A stretch of DNA of 64,000 nt from Tetracentron sinense (lineage: Eukaryota > Streptophyta > Magnoliopsida > Trochodendrales > Trochodendraceae): positions 17,432,548 through 17,496,547 of the forward strand of contig CM026565.1 of the NCBI GenBank assembly GCA_015143295.1. Direction: 5' to 3'. A program made the position numbers and the translations under genes. Each line of letters begins with the position of its first letter. Within the stretch, counting starts at the first letter, position 1. A model generated the notes under the pieces. It did not search any database. It worked only from the letters and a program-made list of their open reading frames with translations, and had not been told where the DNA came from. This document shows positions 34,984 through 46,422 of the stretch, one piece after another.

Positions 34984-37357
34984 CACTACAAAACTATAGG
35001 GGTATAGTGGCGAACAAATAGCGGCGTTGAGATTAAAACGCCAGTAAAGATAACTATTAACGGCGTTAATTGTAATACAGTACTAACGACACATGTATAG
35101 CGGCGTCATATCAAAAATACGCCAGTATTAGTTAATTATTAACGGTGAGTTTGAAAATAACACTGTTATAGAAATGGGCGGTTCCGCGAAAATATCTCCC
35201 GCCAATGGAATGGCGGGGACATTTTATGGTCTATACCGACATTTAAAAAAAACTCCGGTAAAGACTTCTATATTTGGGGATTTAGGGCCCCGAGCTTTTT
35301 TTCTTTCCCTCCTTCTTCCTCTTTCCATCCTCTTTCCTCTCCTCCCTGCTCCGGCCACCTTCTCCTGCGCTGCTCCTGCTCATGCTCCCTACTCCTGCAC
35401 ACTCTTTGGTTCCTCTCTCTCTCTCTCTCCCCATCTGGTCTCTCTCTCTCTCTCTCTCTCCCCCCATCTGGTCTCTCTCTCTAACTCTATCCTCTCTCAA
35501 AAATTGAAGCCCATAGCCCCTGCTTTGAAGCTCGAAGCTCTCATTAAGGAGTTTTGAAGGAGAATCTTCGGGTTCTTCACCTCCTCTCTCGCTGCCGACG
35601 CAGCTCCAGTCACAGCCCCTCTTCTACTCCAAGAGGGCAAAATCATTGCAGAAACAGTGTCTAAGGTTCGACCCATCTCTTTCAAATTTGTATTTCCTAC
35701 TTTTCTTTGATTTGAGATGCTTTTATGTGGGATTTTTTTCCTGGGGTTGGGTGCTTTTGAGTTTCTGGATTTTATTTTCTTTTATGGAGGTATAATCATT
35801 TGAAGGGCTTGGTTGCAATGTGGAGAACCAAATGCACAAATAGTGTCTAAGGTACTTTCTGTTGCCTACTTCTTTGTTTTTCTTTTCTTTTCTTTGATTT
35901 GATATGAATATATAAATTGGATTTAGATTCATGGCATTTGTTATCTGGGATTGGGAGCTTTTGGGTTTCTTGATTTCTGATAACAAGGTGTGCAAAATGA
36001 AAAATACAGAGGATGAAATAATTCTGTAAGATATGACAATAATTCCCTTTTATAATTTTATTAATTTCTAAATTTGGATTGGGTGTTGTTTAATGGTTTA
36101 TGTTCTTAGGGAATTGCTATAGTCTCTCATATAGTTGTTTTTCATTCTTTTTATCTCCCCAAAGCAAACTATGTTCATGTGCTTGATTTGATTTTTGTTT
36201 GTAATTTATTTTTTAATGTGTAAGTGCAATGGTGCTAAAATCGTTTTTTTAATATAACTCAGAGTAAATCCAAATACATTTAGGATGAGAACTAGGAAAA
36301 TATATATATACTAGCGGAAGGCACGTGCGATACACGTGAGTGTACAGTCAAACATTTATAAAATATTAAATCAAATGATAAATGAATTTTTATATGAACT
36401 TTTTAAACAAAAATGAAATCTAGTACAAAAACATAAAAAAAAACTATTTAGTTAACAAGCCCTTAGCATTCACAAATTGTAAAGAAAATTAGAAGAGTGT
36501 CAAATAAAATAGTGGCACTGAAATGTATAGAATTACAAAAATGAAAAAAAAAAAGAAGTAAAATTAATGTTACAACAATAAGAATAGTTAAAAAAAATAA
36601 AAAGATGTAAAAAATATTTATTCAAGGAACCTGAGAGGAGTAGCAAATATTAACCAAAATCAATTTTTAAAAAATTAGAGAGAGAAAATATTATTTAAAT
36701 AATTGATTAAATTTTAGGTTAAAATTCTAATCACATGGTTGTAATGAAATACAGTAAAACATGTTACTGATTTGAAGGAGGCTAATATGGCTATTGCATG
36801 CCTTTCCATATCATCCCCTTGTAACTTTGAATAAACTTAGGTAAGTCTTACCAACTCAATGTTAATATTTTTTTAAACCAAGTATAAATGGATATAAACC
36901 TAAGAGTAAGTGAATCTTAACTGTAGTTAATCCAATGTAATTTGAAAGCTCCTTTTAGGGAAGAATGGCGTACTTTAGAATCAATAAGAATAAGAATCAA
37001 TTTAGGTCCTGAGGATTAGAAAGATATACTATTGGCTGGGGCCTGGAGTTGTTGGTTATATACCTGGAAATGCAATGATGAAGAGGATGTCGAAAGGGAT
37101 TGGAAGAGGGTATTGTCTCTTTGTCTTCCCAACAAAATGATTCGTTCCTTCTGGCATACATACTTCCAACAACAACGACTGCCGCTTCCATATATGAAGC
37201 ATACTTCCAACGACAACGACTGCCACTTCCATATATGAAGATGCAACTATGGTTGTATCGAAAAGGATGTCTGGTTCGAATTTGCTGCCGCATCTTTTGT
37301 TAGGATTTATGTTTCATTCATTAGTTGAGAGAGGAAGAAGTTGCTAGAAAATTGTTT
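34984..37357 (+). mobile_element. CACTA transposon 5' part, copy B
   Basis: The block starts CACTACAAAACTATAGGGG with the same left flank (gtttg) as copy A and is collinear with 13430-15733. It contains a (CT)n tract (35413-35480), a Helitron-like end (36311-36337) and a 41-bp tandem pair (cttccaacaacaacgactgcc) at 37160-37243. Similarity to copy A stops near 37357. The decayed 5' half of a Tnp2 gene at 47535 may be its continuation beyond later insertions. No gene is recognised inside. Confidence 0.8.
36311..36337 (-). repeat. Helitron-like 3' terminus, copy B
   Basis: On the minus strand CACGTGTATCGCACGTG is followed by CCTTCCGCTAG and T. The hairpin is perfect here and has one mismatch in copy A. 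Confidence 0.4.
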
Positions 37358-38629
37358 CTAGATTCAAAGTGGTTTCCGTTGAGAGGGGTACGGGTTGTAA
37401 CCACCTATAGAAATCTGCCCAATAGATTAATGACATGGCGTAGTAAACCTAAAACTCTATTGAAACTTGAGAGGGGTGGGAGATTTAACTTTTAAGTATT
37501 GGAACCATGTGTGGATCAATTTCCACAAAATATTAAGTAACCGCAAACCATGAATATAAGGGATAACTGTTGTGGGAAAATAATTAGGAAAGGATAATGA
37601 TAAAACTGTTTCCTTTGAAACATGATCTTTATTAGGAGAAGATTTAGGAGAATAGACCTCCACGTTCCGTTCACTCTTTCATGTTCTCTTATCCCAACCT
37701 CACACGTGGCCACAAACCGTTTTGAATTTAATCAGTGGAGACGTGTTTAGTTATTTTTAAATTACCACAATACCCTTAAGTATCTAATCTAGAAATACGA
37801 TAACATGATAAGAAGGATTTTATGGTCATTAAATAGGAAATTTCAACCAACGATTCTATCCCTCCATCTCTCATTATAGTTCATTAAATAGGAAATTTCA
37901 ACGAACGATTCTATCCCTCCCTCTCTCATTATAGTATATATATATAAGCCCCTCCCCCCTCTCTCTTTATAGACACACATAATACAAACACAAAAGAACA
38001 AACACTTCAGTCTATCAATTCAAGTGTGAACTTAATAACCCATGATCAAGGAGCAACCCCATCAATGTCCCTAAATTGGTAAAGTTCCGTAAAGCAGATG
38101 AAAATCAACAAATGTTTATTTCAAGGGGAAGTTGACTAGAAATAGACAAAAAAAGATGAAAGGAAATAGTAGTATATCAATTTAAAGAAATTAGCTTTGG
38201 GCAGTGAATCACCTTGTGAGCAGGAAGAACATCTCCCTTGGTTGATTGGAACTCGAGAAGATTTTTCCCCATTAACCCTGTCTATTATCAAAACCAAAGC
38301 AACAAACCCAAGCAATTAGTTGCTTGTTTCTATTTCAAAATGGGGGGTTTGTTCTCTTTGAAGTTTTTAGTTGCTTGTATACTTTGAAGTTTTTAGGTTT
38401 TCTTAGTTGAAAGCTTTTAGGTTTTCTTACCAAAATTCAATTTTTCACCCCCCCAAAAAAATCATTCAATTTTTTTTAATATTGATGAAGTTGAGCTAGA
38501 ACACTTTGCATAAACGAGTTTGGATTTATCTTTGTTTTTCTCTACATTTTTTTAATGTAATTTTTTTATTTACTTTTCTATTCAGTAGCAATGAGCAGCT
38601 CTTCCCCACTCTCAAAGTCACAAGCCTTA
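37358..38629 (+). other. Unassigned DNA with promoter-like stretch and possible first exons
   Basis: A 55-bp tandem pair (cattaaataggaaatttcaa) lies at 37827-37936. It is followed directly by tatatatatataag at 37937-37950, a TATA-like stretch, then ctctctctttatagacacac. A 3' splice-like tctattcag at 38578-38586 precedes ATG 38591. From there the frame runs to 38629, where the outer solo LTR is inserted, and continues after it at 44537 to a GTAAGT donor at 44566. This could be the start of a gene of the CACTA element or a captured gene; no protein match was recognised. Confidence 0.35.
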
Positions 38630-40386
38630 TGTAGAACCCTGGATTTTCTACAAACACAGATCATGTGAGTGAATAGTGCCTTGCACTAGGTGTGTTCAAG
38701 CCAAGGTTTTCGATGTGATCTTGGCATTGGTTAATGCTAAGAGGAATACATGTTTGTATAAAACATGTGATATATGTTGTATGAGTTGAGGATTTAGAGT
38801 GTGGCGGGCTTTAGGGGTGAAAACCAAGTTCACATGCAATGTGAATAGTGTGTGAATAGTGCTGAGAATAGTGTTTTTCAAGGCCTAAAAGCCTTGAATG
38901 TAATTTTGGTGGTTAAATGATATGAGGGAATTCTAGGTTTAGCGTGTGTGTTGTGTGTGTGCTAAGGCCAAGGGGAAAGAGTGGAAACACTCTAAGTTGT
39001 CTAAGTCGAGAGTGGAAGCACTCTAAGGTGGAAGAAAATGAAGGAAATAAGCAAACAGGGAAAATCAGGCAAAACCGGTCGACCGATAGCCTAGCGGTCG
39101 ACCAAGTGCAATTACCGGTCAACCAGTCGTCGAAAATTTTGTATGGAGTTTTATTCCAGAGAGGGTTGTTTGGACCGGTCAACGGCTCCTCATTACTGGT
39201 TGACCGATCCCTCGAAATTTTGCCCATTTGGTCTATTTTACCAAATCATTAAGGGTAGGATAGTCTTTTGACCTCCCCTTTTCCAATATAAACCTAATTT
39301 TGTGGGTTGAGGGTTTCATAAACCCTCAAGCGTACATTTGGAGAGATTTGAGGAGGTGGAAAAGGGTTCTAAGTGTCAAATTGAGGGATGTCTAAACATT
39401 CCCCCAACTTTAAGGAGCTCTAGTTTTGTCGTCACTTATCGGAATTGAGTGATTTTTGAATTTTTGGAAAGATATTGAAGCCCTCTTTGAGGTTCATGCT
39501 TTATGCTTTTTCATATTTTGAGTATAAGTTATGTCAAATGTGAAGTTTCTGAAAGGTGGTCTGCTGTTGGTTTAGTAGTCATTTTGGACCAGTCCACTTG
39601 TGAGCCCATTTAGACCATTAAGATCTCATAATTAGGATTTGTACAAAACATAAAAGTTGTTCCTCTTTGAAAGACGAGTCCGACACAAGTTAATCGTCAA
39701 AATCCGATAAGCGAGTCAAAATTTATGATCAAAATACCAAGGCGGGAAAAATGGGAGAAATAGGGACCAAACCGGTCGACCGAACTTTTGACCGGTCGAC
39801 CGGTCAACTGTTCATTTGCGCACTAGCCAATTTCCAGTGATGTTTTAAGGGTGTTTTGGGGTTTTGGGAACCCCAAAATCTTATAACCCACATTTCTTGG
39901 GACTAAGGGTTTTTTCAACAATGGGAGAATGATTTTTGGGAAGATTGAGAGAGAGTAAGAAGGAAGTTGGGGTCTTGGCTAGAGTTTTTCAATTAAGAGC
40001 AAAGGTGGGCCTCAAATTCTAACATCCAGGCTTCTCAAGTGCTTGGATCTTCCTCCTCAAGGTTAGGGCTTCCTCCTAAAGCTAGGGTTTAGTTTCTTCA
40101 TCAAGTTTCAAGTCTTGGATCAAGGGATTTGGTCCTTCCAAGGTTAGTACACTCTCCTACTTACTTTAGTAGTGACCTAAGTTTTTCCCTTGAAAAATGA
40201 TTATGCTTTGATTTTGAATTCTCAAACTTTGAAATGAACTAAGGTTCCCTAAATTGGATAAGATGAATTAATTAGTAATGGGTGTGTAGAATGAATGGAA
40301 TGTAAGGATGATGTTGGATATTGAGGCAATTGGATGCCACGTAGTGTGATGAATGTTGTGTGATGAAAATGGGGGAAGGGTATTGT

Positions 40387-42796
40387 TGTCCCACCCCCCA
40401 ATTACCCCCTAGGAGTTAAGGGATACCTTAGGTGTGACTATACATACTTGCCAAATCATCCTGAAATGAACAAGGCTAACATAATACTAAAAAGACAATA
40501 ATCAAGTGCAGAAGCTATATCATGAGTGCGGAAGCGTGAACTAACTTTTTCTTTTTTCATATAAGGTGGTCTGTATTCCAAGTGAACATAAATACATAAC
40601 ATATCAAGTCAAAGGTGGACATGCCCACCTATCAAAATACAAAAGAATATCGAGCCTACTATGCTCAACATAAATCTAAATACGGCCAAACGTCGAGATC
40701 TCTATCCTCATGCGGCTGCATCGGAATAGGAGGCTCTCTCTCCTCTACATACTCCTCCTCAACCTAGGGCTCAGAGTTGAAGGCATCCACGGTACCTGCC
40801 GACATAAAAGTACGGTTGAGTATGAAATACTCAGCAAGTACAAGCTACTAGCTAACCATAGCAATAACAAAACACAACAACAATGAACACAATACATAAT
40901 ATCGATTTATAGCAATACTAGCAGTGTAAGACAAATAGCATTGAAAGTAAAGCAATGTGATAATCTTGACATGCTTGAATGAATGCAAAAAACTCCGATA
41001 AAACTCGTACTTTAAAAATCATGTCCTATACTTGAAAATAGTCTTTTATGTTTCTTTTAAAACTTGCTCGTCATGTTTGAAAACTTGTGTCTTGTCTTGG
41101 TCTTGTTTGTGAGAATCACACATGTTTGTCTTGTCTTACTTGGAATCATTTGTCTTGCTTGTTCTTGTCATATTCTTGACATGTTCTTGTCTGTATACTT
41201 GTGAGCCAGAGGTTAGTGCCCTTGAAGCAACTTGTGAGTCAGGAATGTAAATTTCCTTCAACGAAATATATATATAGAAAATGGTACACCAACCTCCTTG
41301 TGTTGTTTTCTTGTGAGTCAGGTATGACATATCTTGCGATATACCATACCCTTGACCGGCTCGATGTCTGACATTATCAATCATGCTTGTTTTCCTTGTG
41401 AGCCAGGTATGACATATTTGGTGATATGCCCTACCCTTGACCGGCCTTATGTCTGGCTTTATTATTCGTATCGTGAATCACAATTCTTGTTCTTGTTTGG
41501 TTTATCATATACATATACTTTAGAAAACCGATACATGCATGCATGCATGCGTGCATGTGTGTAGCACTTGTAGTAATCATGATGACATATGTGACATGAA
41601 GGATAGTGCATTGCATTTCAATTCATAGTATCAACATGTGAGAATTTAGATAACCTATATGACATTTGATCAAGGTTACATAATTGGAGGAAACTACACA
41701 TATTCATAATTGCCTATTCTTCATTAAATTGGGAATTTCTCATTTATGCATTTACTCAAACACTTGGTATACAACACTTTTATTTAATATTTTTCTTTCA
41801 TTTTCATCATTAACATTTCACCAACATCAAATGTGTGTTTATTATGTACACCATGCCCTTCCACCATTTTTCATTACACACCATACATCACACATCATGA
41901 CATCCAATCGCCTCATCCACATCCATCCATACATCCCACACCTCTTATTTATCTTGTTTATATTTAGGGGAAGATAACATATTTTAAAGAAAAGGGAAAA
42001 ACAAAATATTAACATCATCATTTCAAAAGAAACCCTAGTTATTACTAAGCTAGATAGTAAAGGTGAACTAACCTTGAAGATTATCCATTGATCTTGAAGA
42101 AAACCCTTAGGTAGAAATCTCCAAGCTTGAGGAAAGAAGATCCTTGCTTGAAAAAGGTTCTGGAAGCAAGATTGACTCTACCTTGATCACCCAAGCTCCC
42201 TTAGAATCAAACCCCAGCTTCTTCCTCTCTTCCTTCTCTAATTTCTCCCAAATATGAGCTTTGAGGGTTTTAGAAACCCTCAACCCCGAAATTGGGTTTA
42301 TATAGAAAATGGGGTGGTCAAATGACCATCCTACCCTTAAAACTTCGGCAACACAGACCAAAATAGGCAAAATGCTCGAGGAGCGGTCGACCGGTCATGA
42401 GGAGCGGTCGATCGGTAGGCTAGCGGTCAACCGGTGGTGAGGAGCGGTCGACCTGTCAAAATCCCCTCTCTGGAAAAATCCCTCATACAAGTTTTAGTTC
42501 GAGAGAGGTCGACTGGTGGGTAGAGCGGTCGACCGGTGGTGAGAGCGGTCAACCGGTTGGTCTGTGTTTTGCCCATTTTCCTCATTTTTTTCCCACTTTG
42601 GTATTTTGGCCATATCTTTTGACTCGTTCGTCGGATTTTGACGATTCAACTTGCGTTGGATTTGTTTTTCGAAAAGAAACATTTTTGGTATTTTAGAATC
42701 TTCAAATTCTTCTTTATTTATTAACTGGACTACATGAAAGGCCAATTGGCTACGAGAACATTGTTCATTAGGTACGAAAAATTCCGGAGTGCTACA
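40387..42796 (-). mobile_element. Solo LTR (Tekay-related) nested in the outer solo LTR
   Basis: In minus sense it starts TGTAGCACTCCGG (42796) and ends GGGGGGTGGGACA (40387), 2410 bp, with a perfect target duplication ATTGT (40382-40386 and 42797-42801). It carries ggtcgaccgg palindromes (42380-42560), a TATA box (TATATAA, 42298-42304, minus), two copies of a hairpin (41321-41350, 41405-41434) and a broken form of the acidic short frame (ATG at 40805 downwards, stop at 40764-40766). Confidence 0.93.
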
Positions 42797-43289
42797 ATTG
42801 TATACATAATTAATACACCCCATGTGTTTGATGAAATGATAGAATAAGAAAAAGATGCATAAATGACTATAACAATGTTGAACACCACATGCTTGATAAA
42901 ATGCTTGTATGAGAAGTAGTGTATTTAATCAAGCCCATAACATGCATGATTTTTGGGGTTGTTCTCTAAAAGGGTAAAATTGATCAAATGCTCTCTATCT
43001 TTCTTACATTCACACATGACTATCAATAGAAAGTGGAAACACTATATGATGTCCTCAATCTTTTTCATGTTATTATTATGCTCACACATTGTCACACACC
43101 ACACGTATGCATGCATGAATCGAGGTTTTCAAATATATGTATATAAGAAACAATAAGAACAAGAAATGTGATTCACGAAACGAATGATAAAGCCGGACAT
43201 CGGACTGATCAAGGGTAGGGCATATCCTATGATATGTCATACCTGGCTCATAAGAAAAAATGATGAGCAAGAATAAAGAAATATGGAAG

Positions 43290-43870
43290 GATGTTAGTGT
43301 ACTAAGCCCAGGTACGGGCACTAACATCTGTTCCCCAACAAGTATAAGAGGATGCTGGTATACTAAGACCAGGTACGGGTACCAGCATATGTCTCCAAGT
43401 AAAATGACAAGCATGATAGTATACTAGTGTACTAAGACTAAGTATGGGTACTAGTATATGTTTCCAAGACAAGTACGAAAGGGTGTTAATGTACTAAGAC
43501 CAGTTACGGGCATTAACATCTGTTTCTAAGAAAGTATGAGTGGATACTAGTGTACTAGGACTAGGTACGGGTACTAGTATCTGTCTCCAAGTAAGAATAA
43601 CAAGAAGCTAGTATGTCTGTCCATTTCATAGTTCGGGTACTAGTTAGATAAGACAAGATGCTAATATGTTCCGTCCCATTATAGTTCAGGCATTAGCAAA
43701 GCAAGACAAGAAGCTAGTATGACCGTCCAATTCATAGTTCGGGTACTAGTTAAGCAAGTCAAGAAGCTAATGTGTTCCGTCCCATTATAGTTCAGGCATT
43801 AATAGAACAAGACAAGATCCTAGTATGTCCGTCCATTTCATAGTTCGGGTACTAGCTAATAAGACAAGTG
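43290..43870 (+). repeat. Array of ten hairpins with co-varying arms
   Basis: About ten units of 55-70 bp each contain an inverted repeat around a loop with a conserved core (tactaagaccaggtacggg in the first five, ccgtccatttcatagttcggg in later ones). The arms differ between units but still pair: gatgttagtg/cactaacatc (43290, 43319), atgctggta/taccagcat (43352, 43380), atactagt/actagtat, tgttaatg/cattaaca, gatactagt/actagtatc, tgctaat/attagca, ctagta/tactag. The array lies in the 3' third of the outer solo LTR. Confidence 0.85.
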
Positions 43871-45222
43871 AAATAAAGAATCTCATAAGATGTGTAAGGT
43901 AACCACAAGATGCATGCGACATGTAAGGAACTCATAAGACTCACAAAGAAATAAAAAATACATGTTGGTTAAAGTAGGAATTGAAAGTATGATTTAAAGT
44001 ATGATGTTTAAAATTGTACAAGTGTTATTTGTATTAGCTTCCACACTCTGATTTTGTATATGTGATAATGAACTGTACCATGTGCGACATATTATTGTTA
44101 TTACTATTGTTAGCTAGTAGTTTGTACTCGCTGAGTATTCCATATTCAGCCGTACCTATTGATGTCGGCAGGTACACCATACAGTTATCGAGGTGGTTCG
44201 TGGAGAGTAGGAGTTTGATCGGATCGTCAGTCAGATGTTAGGGGTTTGACATGTGGTCTTAGGGTTGGGATGAGTGAGAGAGACATGTATTTTGGAATTT
44301 TCTTTTGGGGGATTTTCATGTAGGCTTGAGTTGGTAACTCAAGTGTTGAACTCTTTTGTACTTATTGAAACTTCTATTAAGCAGATTGTTCATGTTAACA
44401 CTTGGAAGAACATTTAAAAAAATTTCAGTTCACTATTTAGCTTGCCTTATATGTTTCTGCAGGATGGTTGTTGTAATAAGTAACGAGCCCAAATATCGCC
44501 TAACTCTTAAGGGGTATTTTGGGGCGTTACACCTTAGCACCCTTTTCGTCCACGACTGTAGCTATGTAAGTATCAATTTTTTTTCTTATTTTTCTTCTAT
44601 CTGTAGAATAGATCTGTAGATTAGTTTATAATATTGTTAGCTTCTTTGCTTATTAGTGTCTCATTGCAATTGAATTAATAACTATTGTATGGATTACACA
44701 TGAATTGAAATGTCACGTCTATTTCTTATTTTATTGATTCACATTAAGATAGTGATAACTAAGTTTTGAATTCCAGAAATGTAGATGATTTGTGAGAACT
44801 AGGATTAAGTAGCTTCTTATGTAGGGTGATTCTCAATTTATATGTTGTTTAATATTATGGTTTTGATAAATTCCTTAATGTTTCAACCATACCTGAAAAT
44901 GATAAATTGATCTTCACGATGATTATATGACCATATTTTACCAACCCTTAGGGGTTAGTTTGGATCCGATTTGCAGCATGTTAGGAGCTTGGGTCCTTCT
45001 ATTATATAAGGATTTTATTTTCATACTTTTGTATCTTCAAAAATAAACTTATTGTTCCTTATCAATAAGATGAACCTCTTACCCGAAGTGATTATATATG
45101 ATGTGTTTTGAGTAGAATTTAGTTTTGAAGACCAATAGTTTCTACCAAGTAATGAGTTACATCTAAGTTTCTAGGCCACTAAATATAGCATTTTAAATAA
45201 TTTTTTCTTACTCTATTATAAC

Positions 45223-45250
45223 CCGTGCATTGCACGGAGTTTTTGCTAGT
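45223..45250 (+). repeat. Helitron-like 3' terminus
   Basis: CCGTGC att GCACGG hairpin, then agtttttg, CTAG and T. This is the best Helitron-type end in the window. A possible start is tctattatataagg near 44998, which would give an element of about 250 bp, but the expected A before TC is not there. Confidence 0.5.
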
Positions 45251-45400
45251 TCTATTCTACAAGAATAATCTTAGGATTTAAGTTTTCATCTTGAGATTTG
45301 TTTTCTGTTTACTTATCAGGAAAAAAGAAAGAAACAATTATCTCTGTTGGTCTTGTACATTTGATTGTGCATTATTATTTTTCTATTAAACAACTAATAT

Positions 45401-46422
45401 AGATTGATAAGTACCGTGAAGTCAACCAAACCAACTAGAGGACTTCAATTTGTTGATAAGGAACCTAGTATTCAGTTCATTCGGGTGGTTGGGTCCATGC
45501 TCCAGGCCATGCTGCGGAAGACATTTATGGTATGGTCGTAAGCTTTCTTCATGTTTACGAGATTCCGTTTGGCCATAAAAGTCTTTCTAGATCCTAGGGC
45601 ATGACCTAGGATACAACCACCTGGATTATCTGATACCAGGCTCCTTATCAAGAAATTGAAGCCCATAAACATACACTTCCCAGATCCAAGTAGTATTGAG
45701 CCCTGGAGAAAATGACGAAATTAAGATTCAACTTCTAATCCAGCCTGAAACCAATGGCCCAGACCCACAACCCTAAAAATTAACCTAACCCAAACTCATT
45801 CACACATGTAGATTTTAGGTTAGTCTAGACAATCAAGATTTGAAGTTTGACCAACTCTAGAATCCATCTTTGTATATTTTGAGGTCAATTTTAATCTAGG
45901 TTAGATTTAACTTAAGCTAGTTAGATTCTTAGGTCGAGGATTTGAAAACCCCACTCTTAGAGTCAAATGACCCTAGCCTATTACCTGAACTGACCCATCC
46001 TAGGCCTGGGCTCAAGTCTTAAACCAAATCCACAACTAAGTTTCAAGTGTGGATGCATATGCAACGTACTCCCAATGGAACTTCTCTTGAATTTTTCCAA
46101 CTTCTTTAGATGTTCAACTATATGTTTCTGTTTGGTGCTGAGATTGAGAAGTACCGTGAAGTCAACCAGCCCAACTAGAGGACTTTAATTTGTTGATAAG
46201 GAACCTGGTATGAAGTTAATCCAGGTGATTGTATCCTGGTCCATGCGCCAGGACAGGGAAGATATTTATATGGTCATAAGCTTTCTTCATGTTGACAAGA
46301 TTCCTTTTGACTGTAAAATTCTTCCTAGATCCTGGTGCATGGGCCAAGATACAACCACTCAGATTATCTTATACCAGTCTCCTTATCAAGAAATTGAACC
46401 CCATAAACATACACTTCCTAGT
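45401..46422. repeat. Pair of 283-bp direct repeats
   Basis: 45401-45683 and 46141-46422 share agattgaTaagtaccgtgaa-type starts, aggacttcaatttgttgataagg, and ends in cataaacatacacttcc. Identity is high (roughly 85-90% by eye) with short indels. A minus-strand frame in each (45472-45672 and the C-terminal end of 46369-46710) keeps [10 protein letters not shown]. The source is unknown; they could be exons of a duplicated gene piece or LTR-like ends of an unrecognised element 740 bp apart. Confidence 0.7.

Larger units (their letters stand above)
38630..44531 (+). mobile_element. Solo LTR (Tekay-related), split by a second solo LTR
   Basis: It starts TGTAGAACCCTGG and ends TTTTGGGGCGTTACA, flanked by a perfect target duplication CCTTA (38625-38629 and 44532-44536). 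Without the inner insertion it is about 3.49 kb. It has blocks shared with the other gypsy LTRs: ggtcgaccg palindromes (39075-39215, 39772-39805), a TATA box near 39287, cgtcaaaatccgataagcgag (39694), the 43213-43243 hairpin, a long hairpin array (43290-43870) and the cgctgagtattccat...atgtcggcaggtac block near 44130-44175. No internal domain is present. Confidence 0.92.

Noticed and set aside
41535..41560. Run of catgcatg as RY regulatory elements
   Set aside because: It is a short simple repeat inside an LTR with no nearby gene.
43290..43870. CRISPR-like array
   Set aside because: The units vary in length and sequence, have no unique spacers of constant size, and lie within a plant LTR with no cas genes.
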